53,759 bases of DNA from Muribacter muris (GCF_001038205.1 NZ_JWIZ01000001.1:1-53759), one strand, 5' to 3'. Positions 36,621 through 46,993 are shown, numbered from the stretch's first letter. Numbers and translations are program-made. Notes: generated by a model not told the origin, from the letters alone.

Positions 36621-39230
36621 TTACTGCAACGCCTTTTCAATTTTTTCAAACAGATCCCGTGCGAGATTATCCAGCCCTTTCAACCGTTCTAAACCACGGT
36701 GCATTAGGGTTTGACGCTGATTATCATAACGGGAAAGTTTAATCAGCGGTTCAATCAAGCGGGAAGCGACCTGCGGGTTACTGCTGTTAAGCTGGATCAG
36801 AATATCCACGAGGAAGCGGTAGCCTGAGCCGTCAATAGCGTGGAATGCCCTTGGATTTTGAGCGGCAAATGCGCCCACTAATGCACGCACACGGTTCGGA
36901 TTTTTAAAGTTAAAACTTGGGTGCTCGAGCAAGTGTTTTACGACCTCCAGCACATTCTGATCTGGGCGGGTCGCTTGCAGGGCGAACCATTTGTCCATTA
37001 CCAAGCCGTCGTGTTGCCATTTTTGGTCAAAATCGGCTAACAGGCTGTCTCGGCAAGCAAGCTGTGCTTTTGTTGCCGCATTCAGTGCTGCCAGTGTATC
37101 AGTCATATTATCCGCTTGATGATAATGTTTATAGACGAGATTATTGCCTAAATCGGTGAAAGCGAGGTAAGACAAACACACATTACGGAACGCCCGTTTC
37201 GCCATATCGTCCGCCACAACTCGATATTCCGGCAACTTATGCTGGTTATAGGCGACAATTAAGCGATCCTTAAGTGCCTCGGCAATCGCCGTCTGCATAA
37301 AATGGCGCACCACGGCGATCCCTTGCGGATCAATAATGCTGAAGCTCTCCGCAAATTCTGTTTCTTTCGGCAGCATGAGGGTTAAAGCCGCCAATTCGGG
37401 ATCTTGATGAGCGTTATCCAGCACAATAGTCAGTGCGGACAGCAAGCCGTCCGAAAACAGCATTTCTTCGCCCTGCTGATAACGGTTGAGGTTCGTTTTT
37501 AGTTCATTGGTAAAGAGAGTCTGTGCCGCGTCCCAACGGATAAATTCATTCTCCGCATAGCTTAATAACGTTATCAGTTGCTCGGTGGTATAGTTATAAT
37601 CCAAACGCACCGGTGCGGAGAAGTCGCACAACAACGCCGGCACGGGGCGTTGCGACACATTGTGAAATTCAAAGGTTTGATGCTCGTTAGTAATATCCAA
37701 CACATCACTGACGCTGGCAATTTCATATTGAAGTTTGATTTTCTTACCGTCTTGACCGTACAACGCCACCTTGAGCGGAATATGCAAATTCACTTTTTCC
37801 ACTTGATCGGCGGTCGGGCGGGTTAATTGTGAAATCGTTAAACGGTAGGCTTGGCGTTTTTCATCATATTCATCGCTGACGGTCAATTCCGGCGTGCCGG
37901 ACTGGCTATACCAACGGCGGAATTGGGTTAAATCCACACCGGACGCACGTTCCATCGCAGAGACAAAATCCTCGCACGTTGCCGCTTTGCCGTCATTTTC
38001 GGCAATATAAAGCTGCATACCTTTTTGGAATTTCGCCTCGCCTAATAGAGTGTGGATCATTCTGATGACTTCTGCCCCTTTCTCATACACAGTAACTGTG
38101 TAGAAATTATTCATTTCAATCACTTTGTCCGGACGAATCGGGTGCGCCATCGGGCCGGCATCTTCGGCAAATTGGAAAGCCCGCAAGAAACGCACATCTT
38201 CGATCCGCTTAGCCGCTCTCGACCATAAATCCGAGGTAAATTCTTGGTCACGGAACACCGTCAGCCCCTCTTTCAAACTGAGCTGAAACCAATCTCGGCA
38301 GGTAATGCGGTTGCCCGTCCAGTTATGGAAATATTCGTGAGCGATCACGCTCTCCACGCCCATATAATCTTCATCGGTCGCCGTTTGCGGATTTGCCAAC
38401 ACAAATTTGGCGTTAAAGATATTCAACCCTTTGTTCTCCATTGCCCCCATATTGAAGAAATCAACGGCAACGATCATATAAATATCCAAATCGTATTCCA
38501 AGCCGAAACGTTGCTCGTCCCATTTCATCGCCCGCTTCAAGCTCTCCATCGCCCAGCCGGCACGGGCTAAATTGCCTCTATCTACATAAATTTCGAGATC
38601 AACCACCCGCCCGCTCATTGTGGTGAACGTATCTTTGAGCAGATCAAAATCCCCTGCCACAACCGCAAACAGATAGCTTGGTTTAAAAAACGGATCGTCC
38701 CACTCGACCCAGTGGCGACCGTCCGCCAATTCGCCCTGTGCAATGCGGTTGCCGTTGGAGAGTAGATAAGGGTATTTGGTTTTGCAAGCGGTCAGTTTAG
38801 TGCGATATTTTGCCAGTACATCGGGGCGATCCAGCATATAGGTAATTTGGCGAAACCCTTCCGCCTCGCACTGTGTGCAAATGCCTTCACCCGATTGATA
38901 CAGCCCCTGCAACGAGGTATTTTGCGACGGGCGCAGTAAGGTTTGAATTTCCAGTTGGAATCGATCTGCTGCCAAATCGGCTAAATCTAAGGTCAAAGAT
39001 TCCGCATCTTGTTGATAGCGGCTAAACGGCTGCCCGTTGAATTTCACCCCTTGAAACTCAAAGCTGTGCCCGTCTAAACGCAATTGTGTGGCTTCGGCAT
39101 TTTGACGCTCCACCGTCAAAGTGGAAGTAACCAACGTTTGCTCAGGATCAAGCTGAAAATCAAGATAAATCTCGCTCACGGTAAAATCAGGCTGACGGTA
39201 ATCTTTTCTAAATTTAGCTTTAGGTTGCAT
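36621..39230 (-). CDS. pepN: Aminopeptidase N (M1 family)
   Basis: This zinc metallopeptidase of about 869 residues trims N-terminal residues from peptides in the cytoplasm. The exopeptidase motif GAMEN (262-266) and the zinc site HEYFH with Glu at 321 (HEXXH-X18-E; His298, His302) are present. The ATG at 39230 is preferred to one two codons earlier because AAGGA is then 7 bp away. The length matches E. coli PepN. It lies upstream of the inserted restriction-modification pair. Confidence 0.95.
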   Translation of the reverse strand: MQPKAKFRKDYRQPDFTVSEIYLDFQLDPEQTLVTSTLTVERQNAEATQLRLDGHSFEFQGVKFNGQPFSRYQQDAESLTLDLADLAADRFQLEIQTLLRPSQNTSLQGLYQSGEGICTQCEAEGFRQITYMLDRPDVLAKYRTKLTACKTKYPYLLSNGNRIAQGELADGRHWVEWDDPFFKPSYLFAVVAGDFDLLKDTFTTMSGRVVDLEIYVDRGNLARAGWAMESLKRAMKWDEQRFGLEYDLDIYMIVAVDFFNMGAMENKGLNIFNAKFVLANPQTATDEDYMGVESVIAHEYFHNWTGNRITCRDWFQLSLKEGLTVFRDQEFTSDLWSRAAKRIEDVRFLRAFQFAEDAGPMAHPIRPDKVIEMNNFYTVTVYEKGAEVIRMIHTLLGEAKFQKGMQLYIAENDGKAATCEDFVSAMERASGVDLTQFRRWYSQSGTPELTVSDEYDEKRQAYRLTISQLTRPTADQVEKVNLHIPLKVALYGQDGKKIKLQYEIASVSDVLDITNEHQTFEFHNVSQRPVPALLCDFSAPVRLDYNYTTEQLITLLSYAENEFIRWDAAQTLFTNELKTNLNRYQQGEEMLFSDGLLSALTIVLDNAHQDPELAALTLMLPKETEFAESFSIIDPQGIAVVRHFMQTAIAEALKDRLIVAYNQHKLPEYRVVADDMAKRAFRNVCLSYLAFTDLGNNLVYKHYHQADNMTDTLAALNAATKAQLACRDSLLADFDQKWQHDGLVMDKWFALQATRPDQNVLEVVKHLLEHPSFNFKNPNRVRALVGAFAAQNPRAFHAIDGSGYRFLVDILIQLNSSNPQVASRLIEPLIKLSRYDNQRQTLMHRGLERLKGLDNLARDLFEKIEKALQ

Positions 39231-39426
39231 AGACATTCCTTAGGTATTTGCATTGAAACACAATGGCTCTCACAATATTTCGCCGCGATGCGACAAACTT
39301 TCACCACTTAGACCATAAGGCATAAGTATATTGCACTTTAGACGGAAAGTCATTGTTAAGCATAACGGAGAATTTTTCACCCGTTGATACGTTTGCAGAA
39401 AAAGGCGATAAACCGCCCGCTTGCGA

Positions 39427-40107
39427 TTAACGTCTCGCCCCGAAAATCGCCGTGCCGATACGCACCATTGTCGAACCACACTCAATCGCCGCCTGCATAT
39501 CGTCCGACATTCCCATCGACAGCGTATCCACTTCCGCATAGCGAGCCTGCAACTGCGTAAATAACGCCTGCATTGCCGCTAAAGCGATCTTTTGACGAGC
39601 CGGCTCGCTTTCCGGCTTCGGAATAGCCATTAAACCGCGTAATGTCAGGCGGGGACATTGCTGAATTTGCTCAGCTAGCTCAAACATTTGCGCAGGCGTA
39701 ATCCCTGATTTTGAGGCTTCATCACTGATGTTGATTTGAATCAGCACATTCAGCGGCGGCAAATGGTCGGGGCGTTGCTCATTCAAACGCTGTGCGATTT
39801 TCGCCCGATCCACCGTTTGTACCCAATCAAAATGCTCGGCGACCACACGGGTTTTATTGGACTGCAACAAACCGATAAAATGCCATTCTAAATTCGGATC
39901 GGCAAAATGCCGGATTTTCTCTACCCCTTCCTGCACATAGTTCTCCCCAAAACAGCGCTGCCCTGCGGCAATCGCCTCCTGAATTGCCGATACCGGCTTG
40001 GTTTTGCTGACCGCCAATAATTTTACCGCCTCAATCGGACGGTCTGCTTGTCGGCTATATTGCTGAATTTGTTGTGAAATGGTCGCTAATTGCTGAGAAA
40101 TCGACAT
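39427..40107 (-). CDS. yggS: YggS-family pyridoxal-phosphate homeostasis protein
   Basis: This 226-residue alanine-racemase-fold protein binds pyridoxal phosphate through Lys35 (LLAVSKTKP) and has the family motif GENYVQE. It maintains free vitamin B6 and amino-acid balance. The ATG at 40107 is chosen because GGAG precedes it and the usual family start follows; an upstream in-frame start would overlap the kdsC promoter. It is divergent from kdsC. Confidence 0.92.
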   Translation of the reverse strand: MSISQQLATISQQIQQYSRQADRPIEAVKLLAVSKTKPVSAIQEAIAAGQRCFGENYVQEGVEKIRHFADPNLEWHFIGLLQSNKTRVVAEHFDWVQTVDRAKIAQRLNEQRPDHLPPLNVLIQINISDEASKSGITPAQMFELAEQIQQCPRLTLRGLMAIPKPESEPARQKIALAAMQALFTQLQARYAEVDTLSMGMSDDMQAAIECGSTMVRIGTAIFGARR

Positions 40108-40175
40108 AATGAACTCCAAAAGGCTATAATGGGCAGCATAATAAAACCCAACTTTTCGAAAATCAAGGACACCCA

Positions 40176-40715
40176 ATGGAGAGACTGGCAAAAATTAAAT
40201 TAGTGATTACCGATGTGGACGGCGTGCTGACCGATGGCAGCCTCTATTACGATGGGCAGGGCGAAGCCGTGAAATATTTTAATGTCAAAGACGGCTTGGG
40301 CATAAAAATGCTACTGGCGTGCGGCATTCAAGTGGCAGTACTCTCCGGCGGCGACACGCCGATTTTACGCCGCCGCATTCAACATTTGGGCATTACCCTC
40401 TTTCAACTGGGCAAAATGTCTAAACGGCAAGGCTGCCTTGAGTTAATGCAACAAGCGGGGGTAAGTGCCGAACAAACCGCCTTCATCGGCGATGATACCC
40501 TCGATCTCCCCGCCTTTGAAACCTGTGGCTTAGCCGTCGCAGTCGGCGATGCCTTTGATTATATTAAAGCCAAAGCGGATATGGTGTTAAACCGAGCCGG
40601 TGGGCAAGCGGCATTTCGTGAATTATCGGATCAGATCTTAAAAGCACAGGGCAAAGAAGCCGTTTATGCCACTGCGGAAGGGTTTTTGGAAGTCGTTGAT
40701 AAAATGGCGCAATGA
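40176..40715 (+). CDS. kdsC: 3-deoxy-D-manno-octulosonate 8-phosphate phosphatase
   Basis: This 179-residue HAD-type phosphatase releases Kdo from Kdo-8-phosphate for lipopolysaccharide synthesis. The nucleophile motif is DVDGVLTD (13-20, Asp13 and Asp15), with LSGG near 57-60 and the late GDDTLDLP metal motif. AAGGA precedes the ATG. Confidence 0.94.
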   Translation: MERLAKIKLVITDVDGVLTDGSLYYDGQGEAVKYFNVKDGLGIKMLLACGIQVAVLSGGDTPILRRRIQHLGITLFQLGKMSKRQGCLELMQQAGVSAEQTAFIGDDTLDLPAFETCGLAVAVGDAFDYIKAKADMVLNRAGGQAAFRELSDQILKAQGKEAVYATAEGFLEVVDKMAQ

Positions 40716-40723
40716 TGCGGCCT

Positions 40724-40757
40724 ATAAAAAATGCGTTAAAGCCGGTTCTCCAGCTTT
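40724..40757 (-). terminator. Terminator of the coiled-coil lipoprotein gene
   Basis: GCGTTAAAGC and GCTTTAGCGC form a stem with one G-T pair between kdsC and the convergent lipoprotein gene. On the minus strand a TTTTTT run follows. Confidence 0.6.
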
Positions 40758-40790
40758 AGCGCAATATTCTATTTAAGAGAAATAAGCTGA

Positions 40791-41474
40791 TTACTCCGCT
40801 TTTTTCGCTTCGTCAGCGACCTTATCTTTCCCTTCTGCAACGGTCTCTTTCACGTCTTCAACCGCCTCTTTTGCATCTGCTTTTAAATCGGCGGCAGCGT
40901 CTTGAATCACTTTACCAAACGACCCCATTTTCTCGGCAATGACCGCTTTTGCTTCGGTTACAGAATGCCCGATACTCTCTTTTACATCCTTTAAGGTTTC
41001 GACAAATTTGCCTTTTTTATCTGTCGAATCCGCTTTAGTATTCTCCTTAGTCGCATTTGGCTCGGCTAATTTCTGTTCCAAAGCCTGACGCATTTCGTTC
41101 CATTTCGCTTCACTTACTTTTTTCGCCTCTGCAATGCGGCTTTCTAACGATTTTTCAACTTCGGCAATTTTTGCCTCGGCAGCCTGCGTAACTTGAGCGA
41201 CTTTTTCATCTGACACTTTCTGAATCGCAGTAATTTTCGCTTCACTGGCTTTTTTTAATTCAAGGATCTGCGTTTCAGCAAAAGCACTCACTTCAGCGAT
41301 TTTAGCATCGGCATTTTGTTCCGCTTGTGCGACTTGTAACTCCGCCGCTTTTTGTACTTCTACGATCTTCGCTTGTGCCGCTTTCAGATCTGCTTCTAAT
41401 TTTGCCTTACCGTTATCGCAAGCACTCACCCCAAATGCCGCCAAAATGATAAGTGATAATAGTGATTTTTTCAT
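40791..41474 (-). CDS. Coiled-coil lipoprotein
   Basis: This 227-residue protein has a lipoprotein signal peptide with the acylated Cys19 (FGVSAC). The remainder is a long Ala/Lys/Glu-rich helix with heptad-like spacing and repeated KIAEV/KIxxxQ blocks. An N-terminal DLKAAQAKI-type coiled coil (about 25-140) is followed by a Lys/Asp/Val-rich tail. It resembles membrane-anchored LEA-like or Lpp-like spacers; the function is unknown. It lies just downstream of a second lipoprotein of similar composition, separated by a terminator. Confidence 0.75.
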   Translation of the reverse strand: MKKSLLSLIILAAFGVSACDNGKAKLEADLKAAQAKIVEVQKAAELQVAQAEQNADAKIAEVSAFAETQILELKKASEAKITAIQKVSDEKVAQVTQAAEAKIAEVEKSLESRIAEAKKVSEAKWNEMRQALEQKLAEPNATKENTKADSTDKKGKFVETLKDVKESIGHSVTEAKAVIAEKMGSFGKVIQDAAADLKADAKEAVEDVKETVAEGKDKVADEAKKAE

Positions 41475-41499
41475 TTAATACCCCACTTAATTGATATTG

Positions 41500-41525
41500 A
41501 AAAAAGGCACAGTTTCCTCTGTGCC
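41500..41525 (-). terminator. Terminator of the repeat lipoprotein gene
   Basis: GGCACAG (41506-41512) pairs with CTGTGCC (41519-41525). On the minus strand a TTTTTT run follows, 17 bp past the stop. Confidence 0.85.
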
Positions 41526-41542
41526 TCTCTTTTATTTTAGAA

Positions 41543-42406
41543 TTATTTATTTTCTATCGCTGATTTTGCTTCTTCCGCTTTATCACCGATTGCTTTCATC
41601 GCTTCTTTAGCAGCATCTTTCGTTTCCGTTGCTTTTTCAACAACCGCATTTTTAACATCAGTTGCCACTTGTTTTGCGTCTTCCATTTTCGCTGCTGCCG
41701 CCTCTTTCATTTCAGTGGCTTTTTCAACCGCAACGTCTTTTGCATCAGTTGCCGCTTTTTTTACTTCTTCCACTTTCGCTGCTGCCGCATCTTTCATTTC
41801 AGTTGCTTTTTCAGCCGCTGCGTCTTTCGCATTGGTTGCCGCTTGTTTTGCCTCTTCCATTTTCGCTGCTGCCGTATCTTTCATTTCGGCTGCTTTTTCA
41901 ACCGCTGCGTCTTTCGCATTGGTTGCCGCTTGTTTTGCGTCTTCCACTTTCGCTGCCGCCGCCTCTTTCATTTCAGTAGCTTTTTCAGCTACTGCGTCTT
42001 TCGCATCAGTTGCCGCTTGTTTTGCCTCTTCAACTTTTGCTGCTGCCGTATCTTTCATTTCAGTAGCTTTTTCAGCTACTGCGTCTTTCGCATCAGTTGC
42101 CGCTTGTTTTGCATCTTCCACTTTCGCTGCTGCCGCATCTTTCATTTCAGTTGCTTTATCAGCCGTTGCGTCTTTTGCATTAGTTGCCGCTTGTTTTACT
42201 TCTTCAACTTTTGCGGCTGCGGCATCTTTCATTTCGGCTGCTTTTTCAACCGCTGCGTCTTTGACTTCTGCCGCTTTCTCAACGACTGCATCTTTTGCTT
42301 CAACAACGGTTTGTTTTACTTCTGCCGCCGTTTCTTTCGCTTGATCACAAGCAGCTAAACCAAATACAGAACCTAATACTACTGCCGTTAATAATGATTT
42401 TTTCAT
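41543..42406 (-). CDS. Lipoprotein with seven 29-residue Ala/Lys-rich repeats
   Basis: This 287-residue protein has a lipoprotein signal peptide and acylated Cys20 (FGLAAC). Residues 58-260 are seven head-to-tail 29-residue repeats, each starting EMK(D/E) and containing AAAAK, a K-Q/K-AAT block and AKDA...EKA. The 29 residues split as 11+11+7, the spacing of long amphipathic helices such as LEA proteins and apolipoproteins. The ATG at 42406 is chosen over one 33 bp upstream because AGGA precedes it and the signal peptide starts there. The function is unknown: membrane-attached spacer, stress protectant or surface adhesin are all possible. Confidence 0.8.
   Translation of the reverse strand: MKKSLLTAVVLGSVFGLAACDQAKETAAEVKQTVVEAKDAVVEKAAEVKDAAVEKAAEMKDAAAAKVEEVKQAATNAKDATADKATEMKDAAAAKVEDAKQAATDAKDAVAEKATEMKDTAAAKVEEAKQAATDAKDAVAEKATEMKEAAAAKVEDAKQAATNAKDAAVEKAAEMKDTAAAKMEEAKQAATNAKDAAAEKATEMKDAAAAKVEEVKKAATDAKDVAVEKATEMKEAAAAKMEDAKQVATDVKNAVVEKATETKDAAKEAMKAIGDKAEEAKSAIENK
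41627..42235 (-). repeat. Seven tandem 87-bp in-gene repeats
   Basis: Exactly 609 bp encode residues 58-260 of the lipoprotein as seven 87-bp units. Units differ at scattered positions (D/E, T/A, V/M, N/D), so they are diverged rather than recent copies. Copy number could vary by slippage or recombination. Confidence 0.85.
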
Positions 42407-42448
42407 TAAGGTAATCCTCATAAGTGTGTAAAAATACATCGTTTAGAT

Positions 42449-42482
42449 AACGCCTTTGGCGAAAGGTTCCGCAAAGGCGTTG
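42449..42482. terminator. Hairpin between rne and the repeat lipoprotein gene
   Basis: AACGCCTTTG and CAAAGGCGTT form a 10-bp stem 3' of rne. There is no strong T run on the minus strand, so termination would be partial. Confidence 0.45.
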
Positions 42483-42500
42483 AAATTTTAATCTATCGGT

Positions 42501-45452
42501 TTATTTTTCCTCAAAACGCGCCACTCGAGCGGCAGAGTAAACGTGGCTGACCGCACTTGAATGACCGCCAAACCCTTTGCCGTAGAAGTAGTATTTAGAA
42601 TACTGCCATTCTGTGATAACCACCGGTTCGATAGGCTCTGGTGAGGCTGCCGCAACGGTCATTTCCGCTTGCGTATGAGCCACCCGTGAGAATGTACCTA
42701 ATTTCCCTTCAAAGCGGTATGTGCTTTGGTAATTGCTTATCGGTGCAACAATCTCATCACTGACGTATTCCTGAGCCTCTGCCGCTGTATCAGCATTAAC
42801 AGTCGAGGATTGTGCATTGCGACGTTGGTGATTTTCTTTTACCAAATCCCGCTCACTTTCTTGCGTTAATACCAAACCAAACGGCTGTGCAGTGGCTTCA
42901 AGCGGGCGATCTTTTGTGAGCTTAGCCTCATTATGTGCCTGCGGCTGACGATGCTCTTTAACCAAATCACGATCGCTGTCCTGTGCCACTACCGCACCAA
43001 ACGGGGCGATGCTTTCCGGCTTCGGCGATGCCGTTTTTGGTTGGGATTGTTGCTGTAACATTTCATCAACGGAAAGAAAACGTGTTTTTTCCTCTACCGC
43101 TTTCGGCGTGTTGCAAATTTTTACCCAAACCTTACCGCTTGCAAGCTCCGGCGAAGCTACCGCAGCCGCTAAAGGCATCGCCGCTTTAACTTTTTCTCGG
43201 CGTTCACGATGACGTTGATTGCCGACCCGCAAATGACGTGGCAGACGGCGGCGATTATTTTCACGCCCTTCTGTGTCCTCTTTTTCCGGTTTAACCGGCA
43301 CGTCCGCCTCTGAAGGTAATTCCGTGGCAAGCGGTGCGATCGGTTGAACCTCCGTTAATGGCGCTTTTGCTTCAACCGCCGGTGCCGGCAAGTTTGGTGT
43401 TGGCGCTTCTACTTGCGTTGTAACCTGCGGCACTGCTTTTTGGGCGGCTTCGGTTGTATTTTCGCTTTCAACCCGCACTTTTTTGCGTAAATCACGGCGT
43501 TGACGGCGTTCCATCACTTTCGCTTGTTGTGTCGCCCGCTCGGTATTTGCTCCCGCCACTTCTTCGACAATTTCACGGCGTTTCTTCGGCTCGCTACTCT
43601 CTTTGACAACGTCAGGCTGCACCGCATTTTGCTTGCGCTCTTGGCGTTCATTACGATTCGGGCGTTCACGGCGTTGCTGGCGGCGTTCACGCTGATTACG
43701 CGGTTTGCTATTTTTCGCCTTTTTCTTCGGCGCTTCTTCTTTCTCTGCAAATAAGCCCTTGATTGCGCTGAACAGGCGGCTGAGTAATGACGGCTTGCTC
43801 GGCGCTGTCGGGGTCGGTGCAGGCGGTAAGTTTAGCTCGCTATTTTGCAAAACGGACTCAACGGTCAGCACCGGTTCGTTGCGGGTTACTAACGCTTCAT
43901 CGGAATGTGTATGGTATGAATGTTCCTCTTCACGTTCTTGATAGCGTTTGGCTAAGTCGTAGCTCAAGGTCGGCACAATTTCACTTTCACGCAGGCGATA
44001 GACACTGAAATGCGGGGTTTCCATTGTTTCTGTCGGTACGACTACCACTTGTACGCTGTGGCGTTTTTCAATATCGCTGATCGCTCGGCGTTTTTCATTC
44101 AGCAAGTAAGAGGCAATTTGCACCGGCACAATGGTATGCACTTGGGCGGTATTTTCTTTGATCGCCTCTTCTTCAAGCAGACGCAAAATGGAAAGGGCGA
44201 TGGATTCATTATCCCGCACTTTGCCTGTACCTTGACAACGAGGGCAGACGTGGGAGGAGGCTTCGCTCAGTGACGGGCTTAAACGTTGGCGGCTCATTTC
44301 AAGCAAGCCGAAACGGGAAATCCGACCAAATTGGATTCTCGCCCGATCTTGGCGGGTCGCCTCACGGATACGGTTTTCCACTTCTCTTTGGTGGCGTACC
44401 GGCGTCATATCAATAAAATCAATCACGATCAGACCACCTAAATCCCGCAGGCGTAATTGACGGGCAATTTCATCGGCGGCTTCAAGGTTGGTATTTAACG
44501 CCGTTTCTTCAATATCGCCGCCACGGGTGGCACGCGAGGAGTTAATATCAATCGCCGTTAATGCTTCGGTAACATCAATGACAATCGAACCGCCGGACGG
44601 TAAACGCACTTCACGTTGGAACGCCGATTCGATTTGCGATTCGATTTGGTAGTGGCTAAACAACGGTACTTCACCTTCGTAAAGGCGTACACGGTTGATG
44701 AAATCAGGGCGTACGAGGCGGATATGATTTTTGGCTTTCTCGAAAATCTTGCGATTGTCGATCAAGATTTCACCGATATCACGGCGGAGGTAATCACGGA
44801 TTGCCCTCACTATCACATCGCTTTCTTGGTGGATAAGGAAAGGCGCAGGGCGGGATTCCGCCGCTTTTTTAATCGCGTCCCAATGGTGCAGTAACACTTT
44901 TAAGTCCCACTGCAACTCTTCCGGCGATTTGCCTACGCCGGCGGTACGCACGATCAACCCGACATCTTCCGGCACGTCTAAACAATCCAGTGCTTCTTTT
45001 AGCTCTAAACGTTCATCACCTTCAATGCGGCGTGAAATGCCGCCCGCTCTCGGATTGTTCGGCATTAACACCAAGTAACTGCCCGCTAACGAGATAAAGG
45101 TGGTTAGTGCCGCCCCTTTGTTACCCCGTTCTTCTTTATTGACTTGGACGATGATTTCCTGCCCTTCTTGAATAATATCTTTAATATTCGGGCGACCTTG
45201 GAAAACATAGCCTTGCGGGAAATATTCACGGGAAATTTCTTTCAGGGGGAGGAAACCGTGGCGTTCTGCGCCGTAATCGACAAACGCGGCTTCAAGGCTT
45301 GGTTCAACACGGGTAATTTTCCCTTTATAAATGTTTGCCTTTTTTTGCTCGTGTCCGGGATTTTCAATATCTAAATCGAATAAACGTTGCCCATCAACCA
45401 AGGCAACCCGCAACTCTTCCTTTTGAGTTGCATTAATTAACATTCTTTTCAT
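42501..45452 (-). CDS. rne: Ribonuclease E
   Basis: This 983-residue endoribonuclease is the scaffold of the RNA degradosome. The N-terminal half is highly conserved: [17 protein letters not shown], an S1 domain (about 35-120), the catalytic DNase-like region with [16 protein letters not shown] and IVIDFIDM (catalytic Asp residues), and the zinc-link CPRCQGTGK. The C-terminal half is Arg/Gln/Pro-rich and disordered, ending in [17 protein letters not shown]. It is shorter than E. coli RNase E, as in other Pasteurellaceae. Confidence 0.96.
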   Translation of the reverse strand: MKRMLINATQKEELRVALVDGQRLFDLDIENPGHEQKKANIYKGKITRVEPSLEAAFVDYGAERHGFLPLKEISREYFPQGYVFQGRPNIKDIIQEGQEIIVQVNKEERGNKGAALTTFISLAGSYLVLMPNNPRAGGISRRIEGDERLELKEALDCLDVPEDVGLIVRTAGVGKSPEELQWDLKVLLHHWDAIKKAAESRPAPFLIHQESDVIVRAIRDYLRRDIGEILIDNRKIFEKAKNHIRLVRPDFINRVRLYEGEVPLFSHYQIESQIESAFQREVRLPSGGSIVIDVTEALTAIDINSSRATRGGDIEETALNTNLEAADEIARQLRLRDLGGLIVIDFIDMTPVRHQREVENRIREATRQDRARIQFGRISRFGLLEMSRQRLSPSLSEASSHVCPRCQGTGKVRDNESIALSILRLLEEEAIKENTAQVHTIVPVQIASYLLNEKRRAISDIEKRHSVQVVVVPTETMETPHFSVYRLRESEIVPTLSYDLAKRYQEREEEHSYHTHSDEALVTRNEPVLTVESVLQNSELNLPPAPTPTAPSKPSLLSRLFSAIKGLFAEKEEAPKKKAKNSKPRNQRERRQQRRERPNRNERQERKQNAVQPDVVKESSEPKKRREIVEEVAGANTERATQQAKVMERRQRRDLRKKVRVESENTTEAAQKAVPQVTTQVEAPTPNLPAPAVEAKAPLTEVQPIAPLATELPSEADVPVKPEKEDTEGRENNRRRLPRHLRVGNQRHRERREKVKAAMPLAAAVASPELASGKVWVKICNTPKAVEEKTRFLSVDEMLQQQSQPKTASPKPESIAPFGAVVAQDSDRDLVKEHRQPQAHNEAKLTKDRPLEATAQPFGLVLTQESERDLVKENHQRRNAQSSTVNADTAAEAQEYVSDEIVAPISNYQSTYRFEGKLGTFSRVAHTQAEMTVAAASPEPIEPVVITEWQYSKYYFYGKGFGGHSSAVSHVYSAARVARFEEK

Positions 45453-45850
45453 TGTGTTTTCTCATTATTTTTCGTTTAATTATTCACTTCATTTGTTCTT
45501 CACTGTCAATCTCCCGATTGTCTTAAATGAAATGCTCAACAGTGATGGATTACTGTCTTACACACATATTAGGCTGCATAATCAATCACTTAACCTGCAT
45601 TTTTAACGCTTGCAAGCGGTCGTTTAAGGTGCATTTTTTGCAAAACTGCCGAGCAGCTTCCCACCTCAAAAAAACGTATCATTATGGCATTTTTTACGAG
45701 TCTTTATCAAGGGAAAGGATACTGCTATGCGAAAACGATGTCGTTTCACGAGACACTAAAATATTAAAGAAATGTTGGATAATTGTGAAGACAATCACGT
45801 TTTTCGTTACAAAAACAGGATAGGATATCGTTTACTCTGTTGGAAATAGG
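45453..45850. promoter_or_regulatory. Divergent promoter region, long rne leader
   Basis: On the minus strand TTGATA (45710-45705) and CATAAT (45686-45681) are spaced by 18 bp, which would start rne about 220 nt before its ATG. A long leader would fit the autoregulation known for E. coli rne. A USS core lies at 45611-45620. A 98-codon open frame here has no family resemblance and I do not call it. The MFS gene promoter must lie at the right end. Confidence 0.45.
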
Positions 45851-46993
45851 TTGAATAAAATGTATAAAATACTTTCTGCTCACGGCTTTTTTAATCTCTC
45901 CCGTGCATTTATCGGGGCGGTTTTAATCCTATACTTAACAGAACAAGGAATTTCCCTCTCCACTATTGCGATTGCAAAATCCTGCCAGCTTTTCTTTAGC
46001 GTGCTATTTAATTATCCCGCCTCGTTATTTGCCCACAGATTTAGCAACAGATACGCCATTATACTTTCGTGCTTATTTGGCATTGGCTATTTTGCGTTGA
46101 TGATCAATCCTTCCGAAACAAAGGTTATTTTAGGGGAAATATTTAACGGTTTGAGTATCGCATTTTATGTCGGATCTTATGAGGCTTGGCTATTACAATA
46201 CAAAAACGAGCAGGAAAGCAGTTTTTCGCTCATTTCACGCAGTGCCGAGATAATGTTTATTTCGACAATTATTGCTACTCTGATTGGGGCATCATTGAGC
46301 GAAAACGCCTTGTATCTTGCGATCCTCGTGATGATAGTCGCCATTGCTTTTTATCTGAATGTTTATGAAAGAAAGATAATCACGAGCGAAAATATCACTA
46401 TCTCGCTATTTTCTTTGCTAAAAAAGTTCAACCGCTACATTATTTTCTATATTACGTTTTCGGGATTACTGCAAATTCTCTATCAATTTTGGGCGATTTA
46501 TTTTGCCAAAGAGCTTGCTTTTAACCAAATGGAACTAGGTTATACATTAGCATTGATTATGGTGTTTCAGTGGGGGTTGAGTTATCTTGCGAGGAAAATA
46601 AAGCTGGAACGCTTTAAATTGGCTGTTCCAGCTATACTAGGAGCAGTTTTATTGACTTCGATACTCGCAACTTATCTGCCACTTTATACGACAAATAGCT
46701 ACATCATCTCGCTTTGCTATTTTTTACTGTCCTCTTGTTCAATCGTATTATCCAATATCTTATTTTCTAAATACTGCTGTATTTTTAATGAAGCAATTCA
46801 AAGTACAATGTTCAGTTTAATTGATGCGTCTTGTCGAATGGTCGGCGCTATCTTACTCACAATAATCGCCATAATGGATATTGACAATGTAAAATACATC
46901 TTCTTTTCTTTCACCCTCTATATTGTCGCTATCACGCTCTTATGGGGCGTGGTGTATACAAAGAATAGATTGGTAGAATTAAAAATGCCATAG
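45851..46993 (+). CDS. MFS transporter
   Basis: This 380-residue, very hydrophobic protein has about eleven or twelve membrane helices. The N-terminal FFNLSRAFIGAVLILYLTEQG and the cytoplasmic RFSNRYAIILSC loop (positions about 62-73) are in the place of the MFS loop 2-3. The substrate is unknown. The stop codon lies inside a bidirectional terminator shared with the convergent channel gene. Moderately AT-rich against its neighbours. Confidence 0.78.
   Translation: MNKMYKILSAHGFFNLSRAFIGAVLILYLTEQGISLSTIAIAKSCQLFFSVLFNYPASLFAHRFSNRYAIILSCLFGIGYFALMINPSETKVILGEIFNGLSIAFYVGSYEAWLLQYKNEQESSFSLISRSAEIMFISTIIATLIGASLSENALYLAILVMIVAIAFYLNVYERKIITSENITISLFSLLKKFNRYIIFYITFSGLLQILYQFWAIYFAKELAFNQMELGYTLALIMVFQWGLSYLARKIKLERFKLAVPAILGAVLLTSILATYLPLYTTNSYIISLCYFLLSSCSIVLSNILFSKYCCIFNEAIQSTMFSLIDASCRMVGAILLTIIAIMDIDNVKYIFFSFTLYIVAITLLWGVVYTKNRLVELKMP

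Noticed and set aside
41627-42235. CRISPR-like array suggested by regular repeats.
   Set aside because: The repeats are contiguous 87-bp coding units without unique spacers, in frame in a lipoprotein gene.
41662-42358. Long open frames opposite the repeat lipoprotein gene (up to 229 codons, two frames).
   Set aside because: They are the complement of the 87-bp repeats and Ala-rich codons; no ribosome site or family pattern. The lipoprotein on the minus strand explains the DNA.
45527-45823. A 98-codon frame in the rne leader region.
   Set aside because: No ribosome site, odd composition with many Cys, and it overlaps the likely rne promoter.
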